Shown here piece after piece: positions 1 to 7,160 of a stretch of 38,452 nucleotides of DNA (its first letter is position 1; every line of letters starts with the position of its first letter). The position numbers and the translations under genes were made by a program. Below the pieces are notes generated by a model that was given only the letters and a program-made list of their open reading frames with translations, had not been told where the DNA came from and did no database searches. Origin of the DNA: Candidatus Woesearchaeota archaeon (GTDB lineage Archaea; Nanobdellota; Nanobdellia; Woesearchaeales; ARS49); the NCBI GenBank assembly GCA_002687275.1, contig NYZT01000043.1, forward strand, positions 1 to 38,452. The letters run 5' to 3'.

Positions 1-109
1 TGGATAGTTCTGCAAGAGGAGTCTCACACGTCCATTCTTCTATGGGTATGCTGTCTTGCCCTTTCTGGTACGTCAGAGACTCGACCTTCCAGGTTTCCCC
101 AGGTGTCAT
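1..109 (-). CDS. 5' end of an unidentified gene, cut by the window edge
   Basis: An open frame starts with ATG at 109 (minus strand) and stays open for 36 codons to the window edge, beginning MTPGETWKVESLTYQKGQ. The start is supported by a TATA element at 131-139, about 25 bases upstream, so the mRNA would be leaderless. The gene is divergent from the glycosyltransferase at 160, and both use the same near-palindromic TATA. I do not recognise the protein from 36 residues. Confidence 0.5.
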   Translation of the reverse strand, partial: MTPGETWKVESLTYQKGQDSIPIEEWTCETPLAELS

Positions 110-130
110 GGCTCTCTAAGGAAGGTAACT

Positions 131-139
131 CTTATAAGG
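131..139. promoter_or_regulatory. shared near-symmetric TATA box for divergent genes
   Basis: The sequence CTTATAAGG is nearly self-complementary. Its centre is about 25 bases from the ATG at 160 on the plus strand and about 26 bases from the ATG at 109 on the minus strand. That is the normal archaeal TATA-to-start distance for leaderless transcripts, so one element could serve both directions. Confidence 0.55.
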
Positions 140-159
140 ATTATCTTTATCACGCCATC

Positions 160-783
160 ATGCCAGAAGAAAAACTCCAAGTCATGGTGGGCGTTGTCGT
201 GCCCAAGGGTAAAGAGTTTGCCCTGGAGGCTTTCAAAGAGGCCACCAAAGACTTCCTAGGAGAGACCTTCACGCCAAAAGGGTCTGGCCTGAGCGCTAGC
301 GAACAACGAAAGAAGATCGTTGAGGAAGCAAAAAAGCGAAAGGTGGCAGGAATACTGTTCTTTGAGTGTGACGTCATCCCTCCTGACAACGTACTAGGAT
401 TGATCAACGTCAAGGCAGACATCGTTGGCGGCGCGTATCTTGGCTGGCAGGACATGGGCAAGCCCAAAGTGGCGCCATGCAGCTACGCGCATGACGACAA
501 GGGAATAGCTTTCATTCCTGTGGATGTGTTCATGGGCGACCAAGTGATTCCCGTGTCAGCAACCCAGTTTGGCTGCGCGTTCGTAAGAAAAGAAGTGTAT
601 GACAAGATCGCTTGGCCAGATGACGTTAACGATGATATTGCGCTGTGCCTGGAGGCAAGAAAGCAGGGACTGAACGTCGTCGTCCACACCGGCGTCAAGT
701 GCGTACGAAAGACCCCACAAAAAGATCTTAACTGGCCCACGGCTCGCGTTGGCTACGAGTTCTCCGAGGAAACCGACCAATAG
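160..783 (+). CDS. GT-A-fold (family 2-like) glycosyltransferase
   Basis: This 207-residue protein is probably a cytosolic nucleotide-sugar glycosyltransferase. It has the compact GT-A pattern: a strand ending in an acidic metal-site motif (FFECDVIPPDN), followed by ADIVGGAYLG, then a hydrophobic strand with FGCAFVRKEVYDKI and an acidic DDIALCLEARKQGLNVVV block like the catalytic-base region of GT2 enzymes. No membrane segment is seen. The open frame extends upstream to 103, but the ATG at 160 is chosen because the TATA at 131-139 sits 25 bases before it. Acceptor and donor cannot be told. It is followed after 31 bases by rps12, which has its own promoter. Confidence 0.7.
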   Translation: MPEEKLQVMVGVVVPKGKEFALEAFKEATKDFLGETFTPKGSGLSASEQRKKIVEEAKKRKVAGILFFECDVIPPDNVLGLINVKADIVGGAYLGWQDMGKPKVAPCSYAHDDKGIAFIPVDVFMGDQVIPVSATQFGCAFVRKEVYDKIAWPDDVNDDIALCLEARKQGLNVVVHTGVKCVRKTPQKDLNWPTARVGYEFSEETDQ

Positions 784-814
784 CTTTATAAAGCACCTCT
801 GAAGATTTTGGGTA

Positions 815-1252
815 ATGGGTAGAAAAGCTAAAGGTATCAATGCCGCCAAAAGCCTCATGAAGAGACGACATAGAGGCAAGTGGCTCAACGCTGCCTTTGT
901 CACCAGATTACTAAAGCTCAAGGCCAAGGCAGACCCTCTAGAAGGAAGCTCGCAGGCCAAGGGCATCGTTCTAGAGAAAAGACAACTAGAAGCAAAGCAG
1001 CCCAGCTCAGGCATGCGAAAGTGCTGCAGAGTACAACTCATCAAAAACGGCAAGCAAGTCACCGCCTTCTTCCCCAGAGATGGGGCGATGAAGATGGTTG
1101 ATGAACACGACGAGGTCATCATCGAGTGTATCGGTGGCAACAAGGGAAGAAGCAAGGGCGACATCCCTGGTGTTCGGTGGCAGGTCATCAAAGTTAACGA
1201 TCAATCCTTAGAAGCCCTGATCAAGGGCAAGGTGGAGAAAGCAAGAAAGTGA
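815..1252 (+). CDS. rps12: 30S ribosomal protein S12 (uS12)
   Basis: This is the decoding-centre protein of the small ribosomal subunit, 145 residues, the usual archaeal length. Diagnostic segments are [37 protein letters not shown] and [14 protein letters not shown], with basic ends that contact 16S rRNA. The start is fixed by the TATA in TAGCTTTATAAAG (781-793), about 26 bases before the ATG, giving a leaderless transcript. It overlaps rps7 by four bases. In many archaea this pair precedes elongation factor 2, but here it is followed by convergent small genes, so the str-type cluster is broken up. Confidence 0.95.
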   Translation: MGRKAKGINAAKSLMKRRHRGKWLNAAFVTRLLKLKAKADPLEGSSQAKGIVLEKRQLEAKQPSSGMRKCCRVQLIKNGKQVTAFFPRDGAMKMVDEHDEVIIECIGGNKGRSKGDIPGVRWQVIKVNDQSLEALIKGKVEKARK

Positions 1253-1839
1253 AAGCATTCAACGTTTGGAGCATGGAAGGCATCGAGGTCAGAGACCCTG
1301 GACTGCAACGCTATGTTTCTCTCGCGCCAAGAATCGTTCCAAGAAGCGGCGGAAGATACGCTGCCGATCGTTTTCACAAAAGCAAAGCATTCATTGTTGA
1401 GCGACTTGTTAACAAGCTAATGAATGCCGGCCACAAAGGAAAGAAGCACTGGCGGACGAGCAGCCACCAAACCGGAAAGGGATTGGCTGCGTACAGAATT
1501 GTCAAGGACGCCCTGAAAAAGATAGAGGCAAAGACCAAAGAGAACCCTATCAAAGTGTTTATCCAGGCGCTAGAGAACGCCGCACCTCGCGAAGAGATCG
1601 TGACCATAGAGTACGGTGGCGCAAGATACCCCAAAGCGGTTGATTGCGCACCCCAACGAAGGATCGATGTTGCCCTGCGACTCTTCACCCAGGGAGCCTT
1701 CCAGCGCTGCTTCAACGCAAAGGTAGCAGTAGCCGACGCACTAACGGACGAGATCCTGGCTGCGTACAAGATGGACCAAAAAAGCAACGCCATTGCTAAG
1801 AAGCTAGAACTTGAGCGACAGGCAGACGCTTCAAGATAA
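1249..1839 (+). CDS. rps7: 30S ribosomal protein S7 (uS7)
   Basis: This 196-residue primary 16S rRNA-binding protein nucleates assembly of the small-subunit head. Recognisable blocks are [22 protein letters not shown], the helical [19 protein letters not shown] and the basic hairpin [28 protein letters not shown]. It starts with GTG, overlapping the rps12 TGA as GTGA, so it is translationally coupled in the same operon. A purine-rich GGTGGAG stretch lies 12-18 bases upstream. It ends 14 bases before the stop of a convergent small gene. Confidence 0.95.
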   Translation: MKAFNVWSMEGIEVRDPGLQRYVSLAPRIVPRSGGRYAADRFHKSKAFIVERLVNKLMNAGHKGKKHWRTSSHQTGKGLAAYRIVKDALKKIEAKTKENPIKVFIQALENAAPREEIVTIEYGGARYPKAVDCAPQRRIDVALRLFTQGAFQRCFNAKVAVADALTDEILAAYKMDQKSNAIAKKLELERQADASR

Positions 1840-1852
1840 GATTTACTTCCGC

Positions 1853-2092
1853 TTATTCGTAACTGTCATTGATATCTCGTGCGGTAAGACATTCTGGCGG
1901 TTCGATGATCTCGCTGAGATAGTCCTGCCAGGGTCCTGGCGTCTCGCCCCGAAACTTTGGGGGTGTTGCCCCTGTGGTCGCGCACGTGGCCGTGCCTGCA
2001 AAAAGAATGAGTCTTCTAAGATTTCCTACATTACTCGTGGGCCCACAGCTCATCAAGGGATGCGGTTCGTCCGAGAAAACAAGCTTGGCCAT
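1853..2092 (-). CDS. small protein of unknown function (79 aa)
   Basis: A short gene convergent with rps7. Its reality is supported by a TATA (CTATTTAAG read on the plus strand, 2113-2121) centred about 25 bases upstream of the ATG at 2092. The protein has one short moderately hydrophobic stretch (LRRLILFAGTATCATTGA) followed by a Pro/Gly-rich and then an acidic tail with a Cys. It might be a secreted or membrane-associated small protein, but the hydrophobic segment is weak. I recognise no family. Confidence 0.5.
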   Translation of the reverse strand: MAKLVFSDEPHPLMSCGPTSNVGNLRRLILFAGTATCATTGATPPKFRGETPGPWQDYLSEIIEPPECLTARDINDSYE

Positions 2093-2123
2093 ACGGGTTG
2101 TATACTAAAGAACTATTTAAGTC

Positions 2124-2315
2124 TTACCTGGATGAAGTGTACGGTTCATCTACGTTGTGGTCTTTCATCACGTTGGTGTAAGGTGGAGGTGTCTGTTCTT
2201 GTTGTGGGGGCTTCTGGTAGTGTGCGGGTGGTGAAAAACATCCTCTACTTTTTGGATCAGCGCTCCCAAAGCCTTCTGGTGGTGGAGGCAGTTCGTCTTC
2301 ATCTTCAGGATGCAT
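2124..2315 (-). CDS. proline-rich small protein (63 aa)
   Basis: A 63-residue acidic, proline-rich protein, probably disordered, with runs such as ELPPPPEGFG and KPPQQEQTPPPY. A TATA element (2336-2346, CCTTATAAAGC on the plus strand) lies about 26 bases upstream of the ATG and overlaps the stop codon of the upstream surface-protein gene ending at 2347. It thus has its own promoter in a four-base-scale gap, an example of the packing here. No family is recognised. PPxY-like and poly-Pro motifs suggest a binding peptide, but that is speculation. Confidence 0.45.
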   Translation of the reverse strand: MHPEDEDELPPPPEGFGSADPKSRGCFSPPAHYQKPPQQEQTPPPYTNVMKDHNVDEPYTSSR

Positions 2316-2346
2316 AGAAAACTAATGTGGTGGGTCCTTATAAAGC

Positions 2347-3807
2347 TTATCCCACGGTGATGGCTGCCTTGGCTTGCTGTGCCGTGGCAAAGATTTCTAC
2401 TTTTGATGGCTGTCGGTTGCGATTGAGGAGGACGGTGGCGCCGGAGTTCATCATACCTACATCGTAGCCTGCGCTGTCCCTAAACGTGGCCAGGCTGGTG
2501 TCTACGGTGACCCTTCTTCCATCTATGGAGAAGGTAAACGTTATGCTTTCTGCGGTTCTTGACTCTGAGAACACGGGTGGGGCGGTGTACGTCACCGTGG
2601 TGGTGGGCCCTGCACTGCCAAGATCCAATTTTGTTCCGCCTTGGATAACGATAGGCATGGTTGCGCTACCAATGACGCCATCACGGTTAAGATCTAGCTG
2701 GATGTTGTCTCCAGAAACCGTGAACTTGAATTCTTGGCCAAACACTCGTAAGAAGCCGACGTTGTTGGTTATCTGTACGAGCTTTTGCCCGCCTGCCATG
2801 TCTTGGAAGACCGCGCTGCTCGCTCGCTTGCTTCGGTACTGGAAGATCTTGGTGATGCCTGAGGTGGTGTCCGAACTGGTAAGCACGACATAGTCGCCAG
2901 GTGCGATGGTGCCGCCCTCAGACGCGTGTAGGGTTCTAGAACCCTTGCCGTATCGTAGCATGCCATCGTTGTAGACGAGGGGAATGCGATAACGCATTCC
3001 TTGTTGGTTGGTAAATTCTAGATTGTAGCCTCTGCTTACGGGTGAGAACACTATGGGGGGATCTTTGGCAACGCCCACGCCTTTGTACCTAAGGTCAAAG
3101 TCTGGAACCAAGAACACTGCAGGGTTGCGTACGTATTCTTGGACTGACTGTCCTGCAGGTACGATGACGTCGGTGCCTTGTGAGGGTCGTGCCTCGACTA
3201 AGTACTCTATGGAGCGGATGTTCACGTCGTCGTTAGTAATCGTGGCGCGCATTCTAACGAGGGCGTCTGCGCTGTACCCGTCCAGTCTCACGCCTCTGCT
3301 GAAGCTGTCATCAACAACATCTGTCCAGTCAATGTGCTGTGGTCCTTGGAGTTGTAGTCGCAGTTCGTTGCTGCCGCTGTTGTAGCTTGCGTTGCTGATG
3401 TTGAACTCCCAGCCAAGAATGTTGAGGGGTTTGTACCATAACCTGCGTAGGTATCTTCCCTCTCGCCTGCTAAAAAGTCCTTCCTCGAAATCGATGGTGT
3501 AGAGGAGGATGTCGTCTGAGAACACCATGGCGTCCTGGACGTTGCCGTACTCGTCTTGGACAAACTCCACCTTTCCTCCTTCAAACAGTCCTGATCTGGA
3601 GAAAACAATGCTTTGGGTGTAGGCGGTTCGTCTAGATCCGGTTATTTGTTGGGGAGGTTCGGAAATGCTGGGTAGTTTCTCTCCTAGCGTTTGGCCAATG
3701 CCTACCAAGGGAGCGCTTAGTTTTGCTTCTGGAAGGGCTAGCAAGGAAAATAGGGATACTATGGCGACAAGGGCGACGAGACTGATGAGCGTGTTATCCT
3801 TGTGCAT
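2347..3807 (-). CDS. large membrane-anchored surface protein, unknown function
   Basis: This 486-residue protein has a single N-terminal hydrophobic segment (residues 7-27, LISLVALVAIVSLFSLLALPE) after a short charged head. That fits a signal anchor or pilin-like leader, and the rest would be outside the cell. The remainder is rich in beta-prone Val/Thr/Ser/Gly sequence with no catalytic motif, as in archaeal S-layer-associated or pilus-associated proteins. The start is supported by a TATA at 3825-3836 and by a GAGGT ribosome-binding site 9-13 bases before ATG. It heads a run of minus-strand genes whose members each have their own TATA. Function not assigned. Confidence 0.7.
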   Translation of the reverse strand: MHKDNTLISLVALVAIVSLFSLLALPEAKLSAPLVGIGQTLGEKLPSISEPPQQITGSRRTAYTQSIVFSRSGLFEGGKVEFVQDEYGNVQDAMVFSDDILLYTIDFEEGLFSRREGRYLRRLWYKPLNILGWEFNISNASYNSGSNELRLQLQGPQHIDWTDVVDDSFSRGVRLDGYSADALVRMRATITNDDVNIRSIEYLVEARPSQGTDVIVPAGQSVQEYVRNPAVFLVPDFDLRYKGVGVAKDPPIVFSPVSRGYNLEFTNQQGMRYRIPLVYNDGMLRYGKGSRTLHASEGGTIAPGDYVVLTSSDTTSGITKIFQYRSKRASSAVFQDMAGGQKLVQITNNVGFLRVFGQEFKFTVSGDNIQLDLNRDGVIGSATMPIVIQGGTKLDLGSAGPTTTVTYTAPPVFSESRTAESITFTFSIDGRRVTVDTSLATFRDSAGYDVGMMNSGATVLLNRNRQPSKVEIFATAQQAKAAITVG

Positions 3808-3843
3808 GGCGGTTGTTACCTCTAGAACTATAAATGATTTGCG

Positions 3844-4035
3844 TCACCACTCGGGCTGGACGTCGTATTCTCGCTCTGGCCAGGGCTCCCACCACTTTGT
3901 CTGCGCACCATACGCCTTGATGACGTGGGCCTGTGCGCCTACTGGCTTGACCTGGTGCCAGTTCCACATGGTTAGGAGTGAAAATACTGCTACTATTGCT
4001 ACGGCAATCAACACAAAAGTTAGTATGCGTTGCAT
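3844..4035 (-). CDS. small single-pass membrane protein
   Basis: A 63-residue protein beginning MQRILTFVLIAVAIVAVFSLL, a clear transmembrane helix, followed by a Trp-rich tail (TKWWEPWPEREYDVQPEW). An in-frame ATG lies four codons upstream at 4047. The internal ATG at 4035 is preferred because the TATA (AGTATTTAAGCG, 4057-4068) is 26 bases from it but only about 14 bases from the other. The tail would probably face outside. No family recognised; it may be a partner of the surface protein encoded just downstream. Confidence 0.6.
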   Translation of the reverse strand: MQRILTFVLIAVAIVAVFSLLTMWNWHQVKPVGAQAHVIKAYGAQTKWWEPWPEREYDVQPEW

Positions 4036-4074
4036 GTGCTTGCTCAAGATTTGGAGTATTTAAGCGTTTGGGCG

Positions 4075-5043
4075 TTAGTCTCCAATCTTGACGAGCACCT
4101 TACGGCTGGTGCCGTCAGCTTGTTTATACATGTGGGGGAAGCTAAGGTCGGTGATTAGCCATTCTTTCACAAAATCACTCTTCCTGTCATCCTCAAAAGA
4201 CGTCTTTAGACCTTTTGGCTGGATGATGGCGTAGCTAAGGCCTGCCTTTTTGCACTTTTCTGCGATGCCTTGGGGGTGACCGTTGCCTGGCATGATGAGC
4301 ACTGGCTCCCCTTTTTCTATGTGGGGTGCGGCGGCGTCCACATACGCTTGTTCTTCCTTGTTGAGCACGATATCTACGTAGTCTTTGCCTTCTTTGCTGT
4401 TGAACAACGCCAGTATTCGCCTGTTGGAGAATTCAGATGCTTCGATGATTTCGTTGCTTATCTTTCTCTGCTGCTCGGCTGTCGTTCGATAATCAACAGG
4501 AGCGATGAGCGCTTCTGCCTTTTTGTAGAAGGCGGTGGTGATGGTCCTTAGCTGGCGGGTAAAGTATTGTGTGTTGATGTTTCTGCCTATGAGGTCCCAT
4601 TTCCTTCTGGTGAGTATGTCGTGGAAGGCAGCCACGAACTTGTCTGTGCCCTCGTCACGAGGTCCCTTGATGCCTAGGGACATCTCTCCTCTTTCTACCT
4701 TTTCTGCCACGGTGGCGCTGAGTCCCTCAGGTATAAGGACTCTCACTCCGTGGGTGTCGTACAGCTCGTCGCATATGGGTCCGAGCCTGTCAAGCACGTG
4801 GAGGGGGTTCTGTACTTTGACCGCCCTGGCGGTTGAGGGATGGGTGAATGGTGAGATGACGACAAAGGGGTCCTTGCCCCAGGCATGAACCAAGCGACCG
4901 TGTTCGCTTTTGAAGGATAACACTGACGTGGGTGCTTTTTCTGCTAAACTTGTCTCTGCCACTGGTTCGGCGGTGCTTTCAGAAGGGCAAGAACCGCTTC
5001 CAGCTGCAACGATGGCACAAAGTGCAGGTATTCCCCATCTCAT
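4075..5043 (-). CDS. secreted lipoprotein with TraB/ChaN-like features
   Basis: A 322-residue protein with an N-terminal signal and lipobox-like sequence (ALCAIVAAGSGSC, Cys19), so probably lipid-anchored outside the membrane. The C-terminal segment EPVLIMPGNGHPQGIAEKCKKAG resembles the Gly-x-x-His region of TraB/GumN- and ChaN/EreA-type proteins, and KISNEIIEAS..NRRILALFNSKEGK is a helical neighbour. This assignment is tentative since the paired Glu/Arg motif is not clear. The start is fixed by TATA TTTATAAAGG (5065-5074), about 25 bases upstream. It is divergent from tfb. Confidence 0.5.
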   Translation of the reverse strand: MRWGIPALCAIVAAGSGSCPSESTAEPVAETSLAEKAPTSVLSFKSEHGRLVHAWGKDPFVVISPFTHPSTARAVKVQNPLHVLDRLGPICDELYDTHGVRVLIPEGLSATVAEKVERGEMSLGIKGPRDEGTDKFVAAFHDILTRRKWDLIGRNINTQYFTRQLRTITTAFYKKAEALIAPVDYRTTAEQQRKISNEIIEASEFSNRRILALFNSKEGKDYVDIVLNKEEQAYVDAAAPHIEKGEPVLIMPGNGHPQGIAEKCKKAGLSYAIIQPKGLKTSFEDDRKSDFVKEWLITDLSFPHMYKQADGTSRKVLVKIGD

Positions 5044-5132
5044 GGAGGGTAAAGTGGCGGTTCATTTATAAAGGAAACCGACCCTCATTTTTATATAAGC
5101 CTTAAAAATCGCTACCTTCCAGTAACATTAAA

Positions 5133-5150
5133 ACCGAAAGCTTTATATAG
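5133..5150 (+). promoter_or_regulatory. BRE/TATA promoter of the TFB gene
   Basis: ACCGAAAG followed by CTTTATATAG is a textbook archaeal BRE plus TATA box. Transcription would start near 5172-5176, leaving a leader of about 20-25 bases before the GTG at 5196, unlike the leaderless neighbours. A second TATA-like stretch (TTTTTATATAAGCC, 5088-5101) lies upstream and may be an additional start. Having TFB's own best-consensus sites in front of the TFB gene allows autoregulation, but that is inference. Confidence 0.6.
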
Positions 5151-5195
5151 TAGTTGCGGCAATATAGTATTAGATAGCCGACTACTTAGAGTGAG

Positions 5196-6149
5196 GTGTC
5201 GGATATTACGAAGGGGGCGCTACAAGCTCTTAGAGAGTTTTGTGGCCTATCAATGCTAGCACAAGAAGCATGCCCAGATTGCGGGCACAAACACTTCTTC
5301 CTGAACAGGGAGAAGGGAGAGGCCATCTGTCGTAACTGTAGCTGTGTTGTTGAAGACAGCATCGTTGACTTAGGCAGAGACAGCGTAGCCTTTGACGAAG
5401 AATCCCTAGAAAGTAATACAAGAACAGGAGCTCCTTTTGATCCAAGAATCGCAAACAACCTAAGCACAACCATCGGAAGCCAAGACGACATCCGAAAACT
5501 AAGTGGCAAGAGCAAAGCCATGGTTTCTAGATTACGAAAAAAGCACTCTTGGGCAAACACAAGCTTTGAACACTCTCTAAATCACGCAATGGATCATCTA
5601 AGAATGCTCAGCGGAAAGCTAGACCTACCCAGAGCAGTAGAAAAAGAAGCAGCCATGATATATCGAAGAGCTGCAGAAAAAGGACTCACACTCAAAAGAA
5701 GCAAAGAAGACATCATGGTAGGTGCAGTGTTTGTCGCTTGCAAACTACACAGCATACCAAGAAGCATGAAAGAGATAGCCCGAGAAGGCAAGGCAGATCT
5801 TAAAATCCTAGGAAAAACATACAAGCTATTGTTAAGAGAGCTAGATATCAGAATCATGCCAACCTCTCCACACGACTACATCAGCAAGTTCGCAAACCAG
5901 CTAAAACTAAGCCCAAAAACGCAAACAGCAAGCGTTAAGATGGTAGAAAAAATGCAAAAGCAAGGATTACTATCTGGGCTAAGCCCGCTAAGCATAGCCG
6001 CCTCTGCACTCTACATCAGTTGTATAACCGAGAAAGAGCGAAGAACACAAAAAGAAGTTGCCTCTGCAACAGGCATCACCGAAGCAACTCTGCGTGCTAG
6101 ATGCAGACGCATTGCAAAACAACTCAAACTAAAATACAAAATTCGGTGA
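5196..6149 (+). CDS. tfb: transcription initiation factor B (TFB/TFIIB)
   Basis: TFB bridges TBP-bound promoter DNA and RNA polymerase. The 317-residue protein has an N-terminal zinc ribbon (CPDC at 26-29, CRNC at 45-48), a B-reader/linker region (about 50-115, with GAPFDPRIANNLSTTIG), and two cyclin-like repeats (about 120-210 and 215-305), ending in a basic tail with an HTH (ATGITEATLRARCRRIAKQL). Length is normal for archaea. The GTG at 5196 is the first in-frame start after a stop; an ATG at 5253, just before the ribbon, is an alternative. The gene is followed five bases later by a small zinc-finger gene, probably co-transcribed. Confidence 0.95.
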   Translation: MSDITKGALQALREFCGLSMLAQEACPDCGHKHFFLNREKGEAICRNCSCVVEDSIVDLGRDSVAFDEESLESNTRTGAPFDPRIANNLSTTIGSQDDIRKLSGKSKAMVSRLRKKHSWANTSFEHSLNHAMDHLRMLSGKLDLPRAVEKEAAMIYRRAAEKGLTLKRSKEDIMVGAVFVACKLHSIPRSMKEIAREGKADLKILGKTYKLLLRELDIRIMPTSPHDYISKFANQLKLSPKTQTASVKMVEKMQKQGLLSGLSPLSIAASALYISCITEKERRTQKEVASATGITEATLRARCRRIAKQLKLKYKIR

Positions 6150-6154
6150 ACGCA

Positions 6155-6421
6155 ATGTACAAATGTCCAACTAATTCTAACATCAATGATGACATTTTAA
6201 GCATGTTCACCATAATAAAAACACAACCCACGCTACTTTCCGTTCCTGACGTCGTTGAGGAAACAGGAATGGACGAAGCAAGCTATTTCGAGATCAAAAG
6301 TCACGTTGCAACGTGCAAAAGCTGCAAATCAATACTCCAAGAATACCAACAAATGCAACTCGTTCTAGAACAAGTAAAGAGTGGCAAGGCCTTCCAGCCT
6401 GCAAAGAAAGCCACAGCATAA
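6155..6421 (+). CDS. small zf-HC2/ZAS-like zinc-finger protein
   Basis: An 88-residue protein with the motif H50-x3-C54-x2-C57 (KSHVATCKSCKSILQEYQQM) inside an amphipathic helical pair. This is the signature of the zf-HC2 / zinc-binding anti-sigma (ZAS) family of bacteria. The usual upstream fourth ligand is not at the standard spacing; Cys4 is the only other candidate. The ATG at 6155 is five bases after the tfb stop, so the two genes are almost certainly one operon. In bacteria such modules sequester sigma factors beside their gene; here the neighbour is TFB, suggesting a modulator of it. That role is inference. The longer open frame from 6101 would overlap tfb and is less likely. Confidence 0.6.
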   Translation: MYKCPTNSNINDDILSMFTIIKTQPTLLSVPDVVEETGMDEASYFEIKSHVATCKSCKSILQEYQQMQLVLEQVKSGKAFQPAKKATA

Positions 6422-6458
6422 CCGAATCCTTTTTGTAGTCGAGAAGTTTCCAAGGGCC

Positions 6459-6962
6459 ATGGCCCTAGAACTTGTTGGCTTAATCGTGTTCATCATCATC
6501 GCAGCCCTCGCTGTGTTCCTGGCGTTACTAGGATTGCCCGGTGCCTTTGTCATAGTGCTAGGTGCGTTGTTGTACGACCTGATAACGTGGAGCCTGGCCG
6601 TATCCTGGAAAATGCTCGCCATACTCGCCGCACTCGCCGTGCTAGCTGAGGTGCTAGAAGCGTTCGTCATGGTGTTCGGAGCAAAACTAGGGGGGGTTTC
6701 AAAACACGGCACGTTTGGCACGGTTGCAGGAGCCATCATCGGCGGGCTACTGCTCAGCGCGCTACTACCACTCATCGGCACCATCATCGGCGTGTTCGTA
6801 GGAGCGGTCCTTGGCGCGTTCTTCGCCGAGTTCGCCCACACCCACCACCCTGGCAAGGCGTGGAAGGCAGCCCTGACAGCGTTGATTGGAAGAGGATTGG
6901 TGAGCGTTGTCAAGCTAGTTATAGTTGTTGGCCAGATAGCGCTAGTCCTCACCGCAATCTAG
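6459..6962 (+). CDS. DUF456-like integral membrane protein
   Basis: A 167-residue hydrophobic protein with about four to five membrane segments. The Gly-rich repeat GAKLGGVSKHGTFGTVAGAIIGGLL...GTIIGVFVGAVLGAFFAEF matches DUF456 proteins, whose glycine-zipper-like helices are conserved in bacteria and archaea but whose biochemical role is unknown. The open frame extends back to 6381, but that would overlap the zinc-finger gene; the ATG at 6459 just before the first hydrophobic segment is chosen. It could be the third gene of the tfb operon (37-base gap), or be expressed from a weak T-rich element near 6430. tRNA-Glu follows 45 bases later. Confidence 0.7.
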   Translation: MALELVGLIVFIIIAALAVFLALLGLPGAFVIVLGALLYDLITWSLAVSWKMLAILAALAVLAEVLEAFVMVFGAKLGGVSKHGTFGTVAGAIIGGLLLSALLPLIGTIIGVFVGAVLGAFFAEFAHTHHPGKAWKAALTALIGRGLVSVVKLVIVVGQIALVLTAI

Positions 6963-7007
6963 CTCGTAAGATTTAAAAAGGGCTCACCCTATTATTAGTT
7001 ATTCTTT

Positions 7008-7082
7008 GCCCCTGTAGTGTAGTCCGGCCAAGCATGCTGCCCTTTCGAGGCAGCGACTCGGGTTCAAATCCCGGCGGGGGCA
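7008..7082 (+). tRNA. tRNA-Glu (anticodon UUC)
   Basis: A complete cloverleaf: acceptor GCCCCTG pairs with CGGGGGC (one G-U), D arm GTGTAGTCCGGCCAAGCAT, anticodon stem CTGCC/GGCAG with loop CTTTCGA (anticodon TTC), and T arm TCGGG-TTCAAAT-CCCGG. The discriminator is A and no CCA is encoded. A TATA (GATTTAAAAAG, 6970-6980) lies about 33 bases upstream. Its 3' part is the apparent target of repeated integration: three degraded copies of the T arm and acceptor lie downstream. Confidence 0.95.
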
Positions 7083-7084
7083 TT
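7059..7084 (+). other. left attachment site in tRNA-Glu 3' end (attL-like)
   Basis: The T-arm/acceptor end of tRNA-Glu. Its last bases, TCCCGGCGGGGGCATT (7069-7084), recur exactly at 16374-16389, and CCGGCGGGGGCAT recurs at 14644-14656. A tyrosine recombinase gene starts 77 bases downstream. Use of a tRNA 3' end as attB by such enzymes is established; the assignment here rests on these repeats. Confidence 0.75.
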
Positions 7085-7160
7085 GTACCTTTCAGTAACA
7101 TGAATGGGAAGTTTTTTAAATGTGGTAGTCTCGACTAAGTCTAGGATTGGGAACAATAAC

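Noticed and set aside
556-1191. 211-codon minus-strand open frame
   Set aside because: It lies antisense to rps12 and the glycosyltransferase, has no promoter, and has no recognisable protein features.
1811-2317. 168-codon plus-strand open frame after rps7
   Set aside because: It overlaps rps7 and is antisense to two short genes that each have a well-placed TATA on the other strand.
6365-6952. 195-codon minus-strand open frame opposite the DUF456-like gene
   Set aside because: It is Ala/Thr/Ser-rich shadow sequence produced by the codon pattern of a membrane protein on the plus strand.
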